DNA from: Nitratifractor salsuginis DSM 16511
Lineage (GTDB): Bacteria > Campylobacterota > Campylobacteria > Campylobacterales > Sulfurovaceae
Direction of reading: 5' to 3'
DNA length: 64,000 nucleotides
NCBI RefSeq assembly: GCF_000186245.1
Contig: NC_014935.1
Location: forward strand, 310,001 to 374,000
Shown here: piece after piece, positions 19,649 through 30,854 of the stretch
Layout: each line of letters opens with the position of its first letter
Position numbering within the stretch: position 1 is the stretch's first letter
Program-made: the position numbers and the translations under genes
The notes under the pieces: generated by a model
What the model was told of the DNA's origin: nothing
Databases searched by the model: none
The model's input: only the letters and a program-made list of their open reading frames with translations

Positions 19649-20641
19649 TTGGAAAATCTCGAGCAGAAAATCGCTCAAGCCTCCACCCTGGAGGCGTTGG
19701 AAAAGGTTCGGATTGAGATCTTCGGCAAAAAGGGGATCCTGGCGGCGGAGTTCGCCAAGCTCAAGGATGTCCCCGGCCCCGAGAAAAAGGCTTTCGCCGA
19801 AGGGCTCAACCGAAAAAAAGCCCAGCTGCAGGCCCGCTTCGATGAGCGGCTCTCAGCCTTGAAAGAGGCGAGACTCCAGGAACAGCTCAAAGCGGAGGCC
19901 CTGGATGTTACAATGTACTCCGGCTTCGGTGAAAAGGGAGCGCTCCACCCCGTGCGGGAGACGATGGACCGGATCGTGGAGTACTTTGTCTCCATGAACT
20001 TCGCCGTGGAGAGCGGACCGATGGTGGAGGATGATTTTCACAACTTCGAAGCCCTCAACCTCCCCAAGCACCACCCGGCCCGGGATATGCAGGATACCTT
20101 CTATTTCAAAGACGGCACGCTGCTTCGCACCCACACTTCTCCCGTGCAGATCCGCACCATGATGCGCCAAAAGCCCCCCATCCGCATCATCGCCCCCGGT
20201 GCGGTCTTCCGCCGGGATTACGATCTGACCCATACCCCGATGTTCCACCAGGTCGAGGGGCTGGTGGTCGAGGAGGGCGACAAAGTCAGTTTCGCCAACC
20301 TCAAATGGATCCTCACCGATTTCCTCCACTATATGTTCGGTGATGTGGAGGTGCGCTTCCGCCCCAGCTTCTTCCCCTTTACGGAACCTTCGGCCGAAGT
20401 GGACATCAGCTGTATCTTCTGCGGCGGCAAAGGGTGCCGGGTCTGTTCTCATACCGGCTGGCTGGAGGTCCTGGGCAGCGGCGTGGTCGATCCCAACGTT
20501 TTCAAAGCCGTGGGCTATGAGAACGTCAGCGGCTACGCCTTTGGATTGGGGGTGGAGCGCTTTGCTATGCTGTTGCACCGCATTCCCGATCTGCGGTCGC
20601 TTTTTGAGGGAGATATTCGTTTGTTGGAGCAGTTCAGATGA
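19649..20641 (+). CDS. pheS: Phenylalanyl-tRNA synthetase alpha subunit
   Basis: Catalytic subunit that charges tRNA-Phe as an alpha2-beta2 enzyme. The 330-residue product begins with the N-terminal coiled coil ([10 protein letters not shown]) and then the class II core. [17 protein letters not shown] and [16 protein letters not shown] are visible motifs, and [12 protein letters not shown] is the Cys-rich loop seen in many bacterial PheS. The reading frame is open further upstream, but I chose TTG 19649 because GAAGGAA lies 6-7 bases before it and the resulting length is the family norm. The stop overlaps pheT by 4 bases. Confidence 0.95.
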   Translation: MENLEQKIAQASTLEALEKVRIEIFGKKGILAAEFAKLKDVPGPEKKAFAEGLNRKKAQLQARFDERLSALKEARLQEQLKAEALDVTMYSGFGEKGALHPVRETMDRIVEYFVSMNFAVESGPMVEDDFHNFEALNLPKHHPARDMQDTFYFKDGTLLRTHTSPVQIRTMMRQKPPIRIIAPGAVFRRDYDLTHTPMFHQVEGLVVEEGDKVSFANLKWILTDFLHYMFGDVEVRFRPSFFPFTEPSAEVDISCIFCGGKGCRVCSHTGWLEVLGSGVVDPNVFKAVGYENVSGYAFGLGVERFAMLLHRIPDLRSLFEGDIRLLEQFR

Positions 20642-22974
20642 TCGTTACGCGTAGATGGCTCGAAGAGTATATCGATCTGGAAGGGATCAGCGATCAGGCG
20701 CTGCATGACACCTTCAACAGCATCGGCCTGGAGGTCGACAGTATGCAGCGGCATACCATGCCTGAAAAGGTCGTGGTGGGGCGTATCCTCTCCTGCGAAA
20801 AGCATCCCGACGCCGACAAGCTCAATCTCTGTTCGGTGGATGTGGGTGCCGATGCTCCGCTTCAAATCGTCTGTGGAGCCGCCAATGTACGGGAGGCGGA
20901 GTATGTCGCCGTCGCCACCGTCGGAGCGGTACTTCCCGGGGATTTCGCCATCAAGCCGGCGAAGCTGCGGGGCGTCGAGAGTTTCGGGATGATCTGCTCC
21001 TCTTCGGAACTGGGGCTTCCCGAGATGGGCAAAGGGATCATTATCCTCGACAAAAGCATCGGCGAACTTGTTCCCGGCAAACCCCTTCGGGACTACCCTG
21101 ACTTCAACGACACCGTCATCGAGCTGGAGCTCACCGCCAACCGGGGGGATTGCCTCAGCATCCGCGGGGTGGCGAGAGACCTGAGCGCCGCTCTGGACCG
21201 GCCACTTGTAGCTCAGCCTCAGCCTAAACCGGAGACCCTTCCTCTGGGGATCGCCCGGATCGTGGATCTGCATACCCACGGTCAGATCGAAGCGGAACTC
21301 CTCTACGACTATGTGGAGAAGGAGGCGCTCCGCCTTCCTCTGCTGATAGAGCTCCGCCTCGCCTATGTCGACGCGTGGAGCGAAAGTCCCCTGGCATCCC
21401 ATCTGGCCTATGCCACCCACGCCACGGGAGTGATCCTGCGGGCTTACGATGCCGGCCGGCTCAGGGATGGGGAGGGTCGAGTACCTCTGGAGCTGGAAGA
21501 GACCGCTCCGGGGCTTGTGGAGGTCCGGAGTGCCGGCCGGCTTCTCTCCGTCGTCGGTGTGACGGCTTCTGCCGAGTTCACCGCGGATGACGAAAGCCGG
21601 GAGCTTCTGTTGGAAGCCTCCTACATCGATCCCGAGCGGCTTGTCCCTGCGGTGGCTGCCGCGGAGGTCAAGCCCGACGCCCTCTACTACCGCAGTTCCC
21701 GGGGAAGCGAGCCGGAGATCGATCTGGGGATGGATCGGCTGATGGCAGAGTGCTCCCGGGATGGGGAGTGCCGTGTCAGCAAGACCCCTCTGCGGATCGA
21801 GACCGATTACGAAGCGCGGACCCTGGCGGTCGATACGGCCCGTCTGAATGCCGTGATCGGGCAGGAGATTCCTCTGGGGACCGTCCATACCATCCTCAAG
21901 CGGCTGGGTTTCACCATCCACGGAGGGGACAAAGAACGCTTCGGGGTTACCATCCCCCGATGGCGGCACGACATCCGCAACATCCAGGATATCGCCGAAG
22001 AGATTCTGCGGATCGTCGGGATCAACAACATTGAGGCCAAGCCTCTGGCCTTTACGGAAGCCAACCGGCTCACCGAGAGTGCCAAGCGTTTCCGCATCCG
22101 ACGGGATCTGCGTCAGGAAGCGGTGGCCGCCGGCTTCTACGAAGCGGTCACTTACGCTTTTGCCGACCGTAAAAAGCTCGAAGCCTACGGCTTCCCGGTC
22201 GTCGAAGCTTCCAAAGAACTCCTCAACCCCATCGTCGAAGAGTTCAACACCCTGCGAAGCACCCTCACCATCAACCTTCTGGAGGCGGCGCAGCGCAACG
22301 TAAGCTACGGCAAGCGGCGTATTCCCCTCTTCGAGATCGGATCGGTCTTCGACCGGGAGCGCAGAGAGCGGGAGAAGATGACCCTGCTCTGGAGCGGCGA
22401 CGCCGAAGAGCCCGATGTCGGCAACCAGGGCAAGCCCCCCCGGATCGATTTCGCCCTTTTCGTCCGAAAACTGGGCAGCATCCTGGGAGAGTACGAAATG
22501 ACAGAGTGTCGCGAAAGCAACGGCCTGATCCATCCCTATCAGTCGGCGACGATCCTTCTGCACGGCCAAGAGGCCGGCTGGGTGAGCAAGCTCCATCCCA
22601 GCGTTGCCGAAGCCTTCGGCCTCGAAGAGACCTTCCTCGCGGAGCTCGATTTCGATGCACTGATCCCGCCCCACATCGATGCACAGCCGGTCTCCAATTT
22701 CCAGGGGACCTTCAAAGACCTGAGTCTCCTGGTGGAAAAGGAGCTTCCCTACGGGAAGATGAAGAAGGCCCTCGAAAGCCTGGAAGAGCCTCTGCTGAAA
22801 CGCTTCTTCCCCATCGACCGCTATGAAGATGAGCAGCTGGGTGAGCGCAAGAGTATGACCCTGCGCTTCTTCCTCCAATCCGACGAGGGGACCCTCTCCG
22901 ATGAAGTGATCGAAGGGGTGATGGCGCGGATCCTCGAAACCCTCCAGAGCCGTTGCGGAGCCGAGCTGCGATGA
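20638..22974 (+). CDS. pheT: Phenylalanyl-tRNA synthetase beta subunit
   Basis: A 778-residue partner of PheS. It has the N-terminal tRNA-binding (OB-fold, EMAP-like) domain with [15 protein letters not shown], a B3/B4 editing domain, B5 ([11 protein letters not shown]), the catalytic-like core, and a C-terminal anticodon-binding domain ([17 protein letters not shown]). Full length and intact. The start ATG overlaps the pheS stop and the end overlaps aroA, consistent with a tightly coupled operon. Confidence 0.96.
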   Translation: MIVTRRWLEEYIDLEGISDQALHDTFNSIGLEVDSMQRHTMPEKVVVGRILSCEKHPDADKLNLCSVDVGADAPLQIVCGAANVREAEYVAVATVGAVLPGDFAIKPAKLRGVESFGMICSSSELGLPEMGKGIIILDKSIGELVPGKPLRDYPDFNDTVIELELTANRGDCLSIRGVARDLSAALDRPLVAQPQPKPETLPLGIARIVDLHTHGQIEAELLYDYVEKEALRLPLLIELRLAYVDAWSESPLASHLAYATHATGVILRAYDAGRLRDGEGRVPLELEETAPGLVEVRSAGRLLSVVGVTASAEFTADDESRELLLEASYIDPERLVPAVAAAEVKPDALYYRSSRGSEPEIDLGMDRLMAECSRDGECRVSKTPLRIETDYEARTLAVDTARLNAVIGQEIPLGTVHTILKRLGFTIHGGDKERFGVTIPRWRHDIRNIQDIAEEILRIVGINNIEAKPLAFTEANRLTESAKRFRIRRDLRQEAVAAGFYEAVTYAFADRKKLEAYGFPVVEASKELLNPIVEEFNTLRSTLTINLLEAAQRNVSYGKRRIPLFEIGSVFDRERREREKMTLLWSGDAEEPDVGNQGKPPRIDFALFVRKLGSILGEYEMTECRESNGLIHPYQSATILLHGQEAGWVSKLHPSVAEAFGLEETFLAELDFDALIPPHIDAQPVSNFQGTFKDLSLLVEKELPYGKMKKALESLEEPLLKRFFPIDRYEDEQLGERKSMTLRFFLQSDEGTLSDEVIEGVMARILETLQSRCGAELR

Positions 22975-24263
22975 GCCGTGTCCTGGTCTCCCCCTGTTCG
23001 CAACCCTTCGATACAGTTCTCGATACCATCGCGCCCGACAAATCGATCTCCCATCGCTGTGCCATGTTTTCTCTCTTTTCTGATCGTCCTTCCACGGTTC
23101 GCAATTTTCTAAAAGGAGAAGATACCCTGGCTTCCCTCTCCATCGCCCGTCAGCTCGGAGCCGAGGTGGAGGAGGATGAAGCCGGGACCCTGCGCATTAC
23201 GCCTCCTGTTGAGTTGAGAGAGCCCGACGATATTCTCGATTGCGGCAATGCGGGAACGGGGATGCGTCTCTACTGTGGTCTCCTGGCCGGGGTGGAAGGG
23301 AGTTTCGTCCTCACCGGCGACCGCTATCTGCGCTCTCGCCCTATGAAGCGGGTGACGGGGCCGCTGCAAAGTATCGGGGCGAAGATCGACGGACGGGAGG
23401 AGGGGAATCTGGCTCCGCTCCATATCCGCGGCGGCAAGCTCAAGGCTTTCCGCTATGAATCCCCCATCGATTCCGCCCAGGTCAAATCGGCGATGATCCT
23501 GGCGGCGCTGCGGGGCGACGCCCCCAGCTATTATCGGGAGAATTTCCTGAGCCGGGATCACACCGAGCGGATGCTTCGGGGGATGGGTGCTTCCATCGAA
23601 ACAGACGCCGAGGGGTGGATCGTCGTCAAGCCTCTGACGAAGCCGTTGAACCCGCTCGATATCACGGTACCGGCTGATCCCTCCAGCGCCTTCTTTTTTG
23701 CCGTGGCGGCCGCCATCGTCCCCGGAGCCAAGGTGCGCATCCCCGGCGTGACCCTCAATCCCACCCGGATCGAAGCCTATAAAGTGCTCGAGGCGATGGG
23801 CGCGGCGGTGGAGTATGCGCTTCGGGAAGACCGCTACGAACCCATCGGAGAGATCCGGGTCGCCTACGACGGACGGTTGAGTGCCGTGGAAGTCTCTCAC
23901 CGCATCGCCTGGCTCATCGACGAGTTGCCGGCCCTGGCAGTGGCGATGGCCACAGCCGAAGGGGTCAGCCGTGTGCGAAACGCGGCGGAGCTTCGGGTCA
24001 AAGAGAGCGACCGGATCGCCACGGTAGTGACGGCGCTTAAAGCCTGTGGCATTGAAGCCGAAGAGTACCCCGACGGCTATGCGATCCGCGGAGGTACCCT
24101 CCGTCGGGCGGTGATCGACAGTCACGGCGATCATCGGATTGCGATGAGTTTCGCCATCGCCGGATTGCTCTGCGGGATGGAGATCGAAGATATCGACTGT
24201 GTGGCGACTTCCTTCCCCAATTTCTTCGAGATTCTCTCGAATTTGACGGAGGTGACACGATGA
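22971..24263 (+). CDS. aroA: 3-phosphoshikimate 1-carboxyvinyltransferase (EPSP synthase)
   Basis: Transfers the enolpyruvyl group of PEP to shikimate 3-phosphate in aromatic amino-acid synthesis. The 430-residue product shows APDKSISHR near the N-terminus, [11 protein letters not shown], and RVKESDRI near the C-terminus. An upstream TTG at 22953 would add six residues, but ATG 22971 gives the ATGA overlap with pheT and is preferred. Confidence 0.95.
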   Translation: MSRVLVSPCSQPFDTVLDTIAPDKSISHRCAMFSLFSDRPSTVRNFLKGEDTLASLSIARQLGAEVEEDEAGTLRITPPVELREPDDILDCGNAGTGMRLYCGLLAGVEGSFVLTGDRYLRSRPMKRVTGPLQSIGAKIDGREEGNLAPLHIRGGKLKAFRYESPIDSAQVKSAMILAALRGDAPSYYRENFLSRDHTERMLRGMGASIETDAEGWIVVKPLTKPLNPLDITVPADPSSAFFFAVAAAIVPGAKVRIPGVTLNPTRIEAYKVLEAMGAAVEYALREDRYEPIGEIRVAYDGRLSAVEVSHRIAWLIDELPALAVAMATAEGVSRVRNAAELRVKESDRIATVVTALKACGIEAEEYPDGYAIRGGTLRRAVIDSHGDHRIAMSFAIAGLLCGMEIEDIDCVATSFPNFFEILSNLTEVTR

Positions 24264-25120
24264 AAATCAAACTCGCCTCCTCCTACGGCTTCTGTTACGG
24301 GGTCAAACGGGCCATCAAGATCGCCGAGGAACACCCCGGCAGCGCCACCTACGGTCCTCTGATCCATAACAAAGATGAGATCGACCGGCTCAAGAGCTCC
24401 TTCGACATCGGTCTGGTGGAGAGTTTCGGAGAGGCAGAGCAGGTCGACTCCATCGTCATCCGCACCCACGGGATCCCCAAGAACGAGCTCAAAATGCTCA
24501 AAGCCGAAGGCAAAGAGATCATCAATGCCACCTGTCCCTACGTCACGACCCCCCAGCAGATCGTCGAACGGATGAGTCGGGAAGGGTACAGCATCGTGGT
24601 ATTCGGCGACCGCAACCATCCGGAGATCAAGGGGGTCGTCAGTTATGCGGAGGATCCGAGGGACGCCTTCGTCGTTCTGGAAGAGTCGGAGCTGGAAAGC
24701 CTCCCCCTCAAATCCAAGGTGGCCGTCGTAGCCCAGACCACCCGCAAACCGGCCGACTTTCTCGAGATCGTCAATGCCCTGGTGCTGCGGGCCAAGGAGG
24801 TGCGGGTCTTCAACACCATCTGCAACGCCACTTTCGAAAACCAGGATGCCGCGGCGGAGCTGGCCAAAGAGGCCGATATGATGATCGTTATCGGCGGGAA
24901 GCACTCTTCCAACACCAAACAGCTCCACTCCATCTGCAAAAATTATTGCGAAGAGAGTTATCTGATCGAAAATGAAAACGAGCTCGACCCCGCCTGGTTC
25001 GAAGGCAAAGAGCTCTGCGGGATCAGCGCCGGGGCTTCGACTCCCGACTGGGTCGTGCAGAACGTTATCGCTCGTATCCGGGAGATCGAAGAGGTTACGC
25101 GGGCCCTTCGATCCGAGTAG
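24260..25120 (+). CDS. ispH: 4-hydroxy-3-methylbut-2-enyl diphosphate reductase
   Basis: Last step of the MEP isoprenoid pathway, giving IPP and DMAPP. It is a [4Fe-4S] enzyme: the three cluster cysteines are visible as Cys12 (YGFCYGV), Cys92 (NATCPYV) and Cys188 (NTICNAT). THGIP and SGASTPDW are further family motifs. Length of 286 is normal. It overlaps aroA by 4 bases. Confidence 0.96.
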   Translation: MKIKLASSYGFCYGVKRAIKIAEEHPGSATYGPLIHNKDEIDRLKSSFDIGLVESFGEAEQVDSIVIRTHGIPKNELKMLKAEGKEIINATCPYVTTPQQIVERMSREGYSIVVFGDRNHPEIKGVVSYAEDPRDAFVVLEESELESLPLKSKVAVVAQTTRKPADFLEIVNALVLRAKEVRVFNTICNATFENQDAAAELAKEADMMIVIGGKHSSNTKQLHSICKNYCEESYLIENENELDPAWFEGKELCGISAGASTPDWVVQNVIARIREIEEVTRALRSE

Positions 25121-25158
25121 CCTCCTCCCTTTCCCACCCCTCTTTAAACAAAATAGAG

Positions 25159-25164
25159 TATAAT
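25159..25164 (+). promoter_or_regulatory. -10 box of the rpsA promoter
   Basis: TATAAT lies 36 bases before the rpsA start in the 79-base gap after ispH, with no -35. AAGGAT (25188-25193) is the ribosome site. Confidence 0.6.
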
Positions 25165-25199
25165 TAGCGCCAAACTCAGAGTAAAGTAAGGATAGGTAT

Positions 25200-26870
25200 A
25201 TGAAGTTCGAAGACATCGAAATCGAGGACGTTGATTTTGAAGCAATGCTGGAGGAGTCTTTCAAGAAGGAAGACCGCAGCAGTGGAGACCTGACCGAGGG
25301 CACCATCGTCAAAATCAACGAAGATGAAAACCAGGCGATCATCGATATCGGCCGGAAAAACGAAGCGGTCATCAGCCTGGATCAATTGCGGGACGAAGAG
25401 GGGAACCTGCTCTTCAAAGAGGGAGATGCCATTCCGGTCGTCATCACCGGTATGCGGGGCGAGCGGCCTATGGTTTCTTATGACTTGGCCAAGAAACGCC
25501 AGGCGATGAACGAATTCATCGAAGAGTATGATGAAAACCAGGAGTACATCGTCGAGGGGACCGTTACCAAGAAAAACAAGGGCGGATATGTCGTCGATGT
25601 GGACGGGCTGGAATTCTTCCTCCCCCGGACCCTCTCCTACCTCAGTTCCAAGACCGATGCCATCGGCAAAAAGGTCAAAGGGGTCATTGTCAAGGTCGAT
25701 AAAGACAAGGGTTCCGTCGTCATCTCCCGCAAAGAGCTCATCGAGCGGGACAAGGCACGGGTCAACGAGATCGTCGAGAAGCTCCTGGAGAGCAAAGAGC
25801 CGGTGGTCGGAACCGTCAAAAAGATCACCAGCTACGGAATGTTCGTCGATGTCGGAGGAATGGATGGTCTGGTCCACTATTCCCAGATCTCCCACAAAGG
25901 GCCGGTCAATCCTTCCAAGTATTATCAGGAAGGGGACGAGGTCAATGTCGTCGCTTTGGATTACGACAAGAAGAAGCGCCACCTCTCCCTCTCCATCAAA
26001 GAGGCCAACCCCGATCCCTGGGAGAATATCGATGAGATCCTTGGCGTCGGCGATACAGTGACCGCTACCGTAAGCAACATCGAACCCTATGGAGTCTTCG
26101 TCGACCTGGGAGAGGATCTGGAAGCCTTCCTGCACGTCTCCGAGATCTCCTGGGACAAAAACGTCAAACACCCCAAAGATTTCCTCAATGTGGGTGACGA
26201 GATCGATGTAGAAGTGATCGAGATCGATCGGGAGAAGCGCCGCCTCCGCGTCAGCCGCAAAAGCCTGCTTCCCAAGCCGATGGAAGAGTTCGCCCAGAAG
26301 CACCGCGTCGGCGACATCGTGACCGGAACCGTCTCTTCCGTCACCGATTTCGGTGCTTTTGTCCGCCTGGATGGCGGAGTAGAAGGTCTTCTGCACAACC
26401 AGGAAGCTTCCTGGGACAAGAGCAAGCGGGCCAAAGATCTCTTCAACGTCGGTGATGAAGTCGAAGTGAAAATCATCAAGATCGATACCGATGCCGGCAA
26501 GATCAGTCTGAGCAAAAAAGCCCTGGAGAAGTCACCGGTCGAAACTTTCGCCGAAGAGCACAAGGTCGGTGATATCGTGACCGGAACCGTCAAGGACAAA
26601 AAAGATTTCGGTGTCTTCATCGCTCTGGATGACAATGTCGATGCGTTGATCCGTACCGAAGATTTGGCACCGCTTAATTTCGACGAGATCGAGCGCGGCC
26701 AGGAGATCAAAGGGGTCATCACCCATATCGATCCCCGCAACGACCGGATCCGTGTTTCGGTCCGCCGTCTCGAGCGTCAGGAAGAGCGTGAAGCCCTCAA
26801 TCAGCTCAATCAGGAGCAGGACAGCAGTATGACACTGGGTGACCTGATCAAAGACAAGCTCAACAAATAA
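25200..26870 (+). CDS. rpsA: 30S ribosomal protein S1
   Basis: A 556-residue protein built of six S1 RNA-binding domains, visible from repeated GTVxxxxxxGxFVxL signatures (GTVKKITSYGMFVDVGG, ATVSNIEPYGVFVDLGE, GTVSSVTDFGAFVRLDG, GTVKDKKDFGVFIALDD). S1 brings mRNA to the 30S subunit. Length is typical for the phylum. Its own promoter lies upstream; serA follows after 19 bases. Confidence 0.96.
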   Translation: MKFEDIEIEDVDFEAMLEESFKKEDRSSGDLTEGTIVKINEDENQAIIDIGRKNEAVISLDQLRDEEGNLLFKEGDAIPVVITGMRGERPMVSYDLAKKRQAMNEFIEEYDENQEYIVEGTVTKKNKGGYVVDVDGLEFFLPRTLSYLSSKTDAIGKKVKGVIVKVDKDKGSVVISRKELIERDKARVNEIVEKLLESKEPVVGTVKKITSYGMFVDVGGMDGLVHYSQISHKGPVNPSKYYQEGDEVNVVALDYDKKKRHLSLSIKEANPDPWENIDEILGVGDTVTATVSNIEPYGVFVDLGEDLEAFLHVSEISWDKNVKHPKDFLNVGDEIDVEVIEIDREKRRLRVSRKSLLPKPMEEFAQKHRVGDIVTGTVSSVTDFGAFVRLDGGVEGLLHNQEASWDKSKRAKDLFNVGDEVEVKIIKIDTDAGKISLSKKALEKSPVETFAEEHKVGDIVTGTVKDKKDFGVFIALDDNVDALIRTEDLAPLNFDEIERGQEIKGVITHIDPRNDRIRVSVRRLERQEEREALNQLNQEQDSSMTLGDLIKDKLNK

Positions 26871-26889
26871 ACTTTTAGGAATCGATTCG

Positions 26890-28482
26890 ATGTCCAAATA
26901 TACCATCGTAGTCTGTGATCATATTCATGAGAGCGGACTCAAAATCCTCGCTTCCGATCCGGAGGTTGAGCTCATCAATGCCGCCGATGAGCCCAAAGAC
27001 CAGCTTCTGGAAAAATACATTCCCCTGGCCGATGTCGCCATTACCCGCAGCTCCACCGATGTCGACGAGAAATTCCTCGCCCGGGCGAAGAAGATGCGTG
27101 CCATCGTCCGTGCCGGTGTGGGAGTGGACAATGTAGATATTCCCGGCTGTTCCAAGCTTGGAATCGTCGTGATGAACGTCCCCACGGCCAACACCATCGC
27201 CGCGGTAGAGATGACTATGGCCCATATGCTGGCCTGTGCCCGACAATTCCCTTATGCCCACAACAACCTCAAGCTCGATCGGGTTTGGCGGCGCCAGGAT
27301 TGGTACGGTACCGAGCTCAAAGACAAAAAACTGGGAATCATCGGTTTCGGCAACATCGGTTCCCGGGTGGGGAAACGGGCCAAAGCCTTCGAAATGGATG
27401 TCATCACCTACGACCCCTACATCGATCCCCGCAAAGCGACCGATCTCGATATCGCCTATACCGAGAATTTCGACGACATCCTTGCCTGTGACATCATTAC
27501 GATCCATACGCCGAAAACCGAAGAGACCATCGGGATGATCGGAAAAGAGGAGATCGCCAAGATGAAAGACGGCGTGATCCTCATCAACTGCGCCCGGGGA
27601 GGGCTCTACGACGAAGAGGCCCTCTACGAAGGCCTCAAAAGCGGCAAGATCGCTATGGCCGGTATCGATGTCTTCAGCAAAGAGCCCGCGATCGACAACC
27701 CTCTGCTGGATCTGAACAATGTCACCGTGACCCCCCACCTTGGGGCCAACACCCGTGAATCCCAGCGTAACATCGCGGTCCAGGCTGCCGAGAACGCGAT
27801 CGCTGCCGCCAAAGGGATCGCCTATCCCAACGCACTCAATCTTCCGATCCGGGAGAACGAATTGCCCGAATTCGTGATGCCTTTCCTGGAGCTAACCCAG
27901 AAGATCGGTTATATGAGTGCCCAGGTGGCAAAAAGCGGGGCCAAGGCGATCAAAGTGATTGCCGAGGGACCGGTTTCGGAGTATATCGATTCCCTGACCA
28001 CTTTCGCTACCGTCGGGGTCATGAGCGAAGCTCTGGCGGACAGCATCAACTATGTCAACGCCGAGTATGTGGCTAAAGAGCGTGAAATCGAAATCCTCAA
28101 AGAGACGATCCCTGAAGCCAAGGGTTTCAAAAATCTCGTGACAGTCAAACTTACGACCCAAAACGGTCAAGTGATCCGCATCAGCGGCACTGTCTTCGAA
28201 GAGGGGATCCAGCGCATCGTCGATATCGACGGCTACACTCTCGATCTGGAGCCCAAGGGGCGTATGATCCTGTTCAAGAACAATGACGAACCCGGTGTCA
28301 TCGGTGATGTGGGACGTATCATCGCCGAAAACGGTCTCAATATCGGCGACTTCCGTCTGGGGCGGGATAGCAACGGACAGGCTTTGGCGGTTGTCCGTGT
28401 CGATGGAGAAATTCCCAAAAAACTCATCGACGAATTGGCGGCACTCCCCGCCTGCATCAGTGTCAAGGCTGTCTCCCTCTAG
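26890..28482 (+). CDS. serA: D-3-phosphoglycerate dehydrogenase
   Basis: First committed step of serine synthesis. The 530-residue long form has the N-terminal substrate domain, an NAD-binding Rossmann motif (GFGNIGSRVGKRAKAF), the catalytic Arg/Glu/His region (INCARGGLYDE, VTPHLGA), an intervening ASB-type domain and a C-terminal ACT domain (FKNNDEPGVIGDVGRIIAE) likely to bind serine. Just after the stop, GGGTC/GACCC (28485-28497) may form a weak hairpin. Confidence 0.95.
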   Translation: MSKYTIVVCDHIHESGLKILASDPEVELINAADEPKDQLLEKYIPLADVAITRSSTDVDEKFLARAKKMRAIVRAGVGVDNVDIPGCSKLGIVVMNVPTANTIAAVEMTMAHMLACARQFPYAHNNLKLDRVWRRQDWYGTELKDKKLGIIGFGNIGSRVGKRAKAFEMDVITYDPYIDPRKATDLDIAYTENFDDILACDIITIHTPKTEETIGMIGKEEIAKMKDGVILINCARGGLYDEEALYEGLKSGKIAMAGIDVFSKEPAIDNPLLDLNNVTVTPHLGANTRESQRNIAVQAAENAIAAAKGIAYPNALNLPIRENELPEFVMPFLELTQKIGYMSAQVAKSGAKAIKVIAEGPVSEYIDSLTTFATVGVMSEALADSINYVNAEYVAKEREIEILKETIPEAKGFKNLVTVKLTTQNGQVIRISGTVFEEGIQRIVDIDGYTLDLEPKGRMILFKNNDEPGVIGDVGRIIAENGLNIGDFRLGRDSNGQALAVVRVDGEIPKKLIDELAALPACISVKAVSL

Positions 28483-28625
28483 GGGGGTCGATGACCCTTC
28501 ACTTTTTCATTCTGTAAATGATCAAAATTTTTAAAGAGATCCATAAGTCTCCCTCGCTATAATTCCCGGAATATTTATCATCAGTTAATTATCGATTATC
28601 ACTCTATTCATAATTGATATTTTTT

Positions 28626-28633
28626 GCTATAAT
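28626..28633 (+). promoter_or_regulatory. Extended -10 promoter of the efflux operon
   Basis: GCTATAAT, with TATAAT at 28628-28633, lies 41 bases before the first gene. A second TATAAT occurs at 28558-28563. GAGGAG (28663-28668) is the ribosome site. The 192-base gap otherwise contains only AT-rich sequence. Confidence 0.5.
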
Positions 28634-28674
28634 GAAGCCATTATCGCAAGTTTTGGCGGAATGAGGAGTACTAT

Positions 28675-30054
28675 ATGTGGCGCGCTATTTCGGTATTGCT
28701 GATTGGAAGCATCCCGGCACTCGCAGGGTTGAAGCATTTAACGCTCAACCAGGCTTTGCAAATTTTGGACAAAAAGAATATGGAGATCAAAGTCTCGAAA
28801 TTCGAAGAGACGATGAAAAAATACGATGAGTTGGTCGTAGAAGGAAAAAACTGGGGATCATTGACGGTAAGTCTCCAGGCCCTGCGTTCCAATGATGCCG
28901 GCAACGTCTTTGGATTCAAACTCCAGAGCCGAGAAGCGGACTTTGAAGACTTTGGCTTCTCTGATTTTCTCGCCTGTATGGGGGCAAATCCTCCCGCATA
29001 CTGTCAGGATGTCCTCCACCGTCAACCCGAAGATTTGAACTATCCAAAAGCAAGAAACCATTTCTTGACAAAACTCACTTATCAGGTTCCTTTATATACC
29101 GGTGGTAAACTGACCGAATACAAGAAGATCACCGAAAAGATGTATCAGATGAGCAAGCTCGATACGCGCAAGCTCCGAGATGAAAAGATCTTCCAGGTGA
29201 AAAAAGCCTTCTATAATATTACCCTCGTCAATCGTTATATCTACAATCTAAACAAGATTCGTCACAATATGGAAAAGTTGAAGCGGACCATTTGGGAGAT
29301 GAAAAAAGAGGGGTATACCAAAAAGACGGATGTCCTGGAGGTGGAAGCGCGCCTGGCCAAAGTGGACAGCATGCTCAACCAGGCAAGACTCAATCGGAGC
29401 CTCGCCCTTCAATTTCTCTCTTTCCTCATCGATACCGATGTGGATTCCATCCGGCAGGTAAACCTCTCCGTACATGCGCCACGAGTTAGCAAGAGTGATA
29501 TAGAGCGGATGAGCCTGGATATCCAGAAAGCGAAAATGGGTCTCGAAGTGGCACGTCATGCCATTCAGACGGAAAAAGCTAATTTCCTCCCGATGGTCGG
29601 AGCCTTTGGCGAGTACGGAAGTGCCGATGACCATTTGTGGAACGATTTCGGCAAAAAAGACTTTTATACCGTGGGCATGCAGGTCAAAATGAACCTTTTT
29701 AACGGCGGTAGCGACAAGGCCAAGCTGGAAAAAGCACGGGTGCGCCATATGAAAGTGGCAACCCAGGTGGCTTTGGCGAAGAAGGGGATAGCCCTTCAGG
29801 TCAAAAAACTGCAAACTTCCATTCGCTCGCTCGAATATGATTTGAAAAGCGAGCGCAAGCAGCTCGAGCTTGCCAAACAGGTTTATAAGACTTATGAAAC
29901 GAAATACAAAGAGGGCTTGGCTTCTATCACCGATGTGCTGATTAAACAGTCGATCGAGCTTCAGGTTTTGCTGGAGTATCTGCAGGTCGCCAACAAACAC
30001 AGTGAAAAAGTCTTCGAACTTGAAAAAATTCTCGACTGGGGAGGTCGTTCATGA
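28675..30054 (+). CDS. TolC-family outer-membrane efflux protein
   Basis: 459 residues. A short signal peptide (AISVLLIGSIPALAG) is followed by two long-helix repeats characteristic of outer-membrane efflux channels (KKAFYNITLVNRYIYNLNK; LQVKKLQTSIRSLEYDLKS) and the usual NLFNGG near residue 340. It forms the outer-membrane duct of the tripartite pump encoded by the next three genes. Overlaps the adaptor gene by 4 bases. Confidence 0.88.
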   Translation: MWRAISVLLIGSIPALAGLKHLTLNQALQILDKKNMEIKVSKFEETMKKYDELVVEGKNWGSLTVSLQALRSNDAGNVFGFKLQSREADFEDFGFSDFLACMGANPPAYCQDVLHRQPEDLNYPKARNHFLTKLTYQVPLYTGGKLTEYKKITEKMYQMSKLDTRKLRDEKIFQVKKAFYNITLVNRYIYNLNKIRHNMEKLKRTIWEMKKEGYTKKTDVLEVEARLAKVDSMLNQARLNRSLALQFLSFLIDTDVDSIRQVNLSVHAPRVSKSDIERMSLDIQKAKMGLEVARHAIQTEKANFLPMVGAFGEYGSADDHLWNDFGKKDFYTVGMQVKMNLFNGGSDKAKLEKARVRHMKVATQVALAKKGIALQVKKLQTSIRSLEYDLKSERKQLELAKQVYKTYETKYKEGLASITDVLIKQSIELQVLLEYLQVANKHSEKVFELEKILDWGGRS

Positions 30055-30854
30055 AAAAAATCATCCTTACCGTCCTGGCGATTGCCGGTACACTTTTTTC
30101 CGGTGAGCTGGAGCTCAGCGGGACCGTCATCTCCGACAACCAGAAGATGATCACGAGTCGTTTTATGGGCTTTGTCAAAGATATGAATGTCAGCGAAGGG
30201 GATCGAGTCAAGAAAGGGCAGGTGCTCTACGAGATCGATTCCAAAGAGATCGAAGCGGCGGTCAAACAGGTCGATCTGGCTATTTCCCAGGCACGGCTCG
30301 CCCTGCAGATGAATGAGAATCAGCTCAACAACGTCTTGTTGAACCTGGCACGGAACAAGCGCCTCCTTCAGAAGGATATGGTTTCCAAGTTTGAAGTGGA
30401 GCAGCTGGAATTGGCGGCGAAAAATATGAGAGATATGGTCGAGATCGCCAAGAAACAGGTGGAGCAGGCCGAAGCACAGAAAGAGTCGGTGCTTAATCAA
30501 TACAAATATTTGACGATTAAAGCACCCAACGATGGTGTAGTTGTGGCCAAAAGGCTCAACGAAGGGGATATGCAAATCCCCGGAATGCCCGCCCTGGTCA
30601 TCACCGACCTCAGGCATCTCAAAGTCCTTGTGCAGATCAGTGAAAGCAACCTCAAACATATTCGTATCGGCAAAAAGGTCAAAGTGGAGATCCCCTCCAT
30701 CGGTTTTCAAACCGAAGGGAAGATCAGCGCGATTATCCCGGCGTCGAATCCTATGACTCACAAGTTCAAGATCAAAATTACTTTCGATAAGAAGAATGCC
30801 AACGTCTTCCCCGGTATGTATGCCAAAGTCTATATCCCCGAAGAGGATAAGTGA
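30051..30854 (+). CDS. HlyD/AcrA-family periplasmic adaptor of an RND pump
   Basis: 267 residues with a signal peptide (MKKIILTVLAIAGTLFSG). A biotinyl-lipoyl-like half-domain (MNVSEGDRVKKGQVLYEID) and its partner (IKAPNDGVVVAKRLNEGDM) flank a helical hairpin, and a beta-barrel domain follows (LKVLVQISESNLKHI). It is shorter than AcrA because the C-terminal membrane-proximal domain is small. It links the inner-membrane permease to the TolC-like channel. Overlaps both neighbours by 4 bases. Confidence 0.88.
   Translation: MKKIILTVLAIAGTLFSGELELSGTVISDNQKMITSRFMGFVKDMNVSEGDRVKKGQVLYEIDSKEIEAAVKQVDLAISQARLALQMNENQLNNVLLNLARNKRLLQKDMVSKFEVEQLELAAKNMRDMVEIAKKQVEQAEAQKESVLNQYKYLTIKAPNDGVVVAKRLNEGDMQIPGMPALVITDLRHLKVLVQISESNLKHIRIGKKVKVEIPSIGFQTEGKISAIIPASNPMTHKFKIKITFDKKNANVFPGMYAKVYIPEEDK

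Noticed and set aside
20533-22878. 781-codon open frame antisense to pheT
   Set aside because: pheT on the plus strand is a clear full-length family member; the antisense frame is a high-GC shadow with no recognisable domain.
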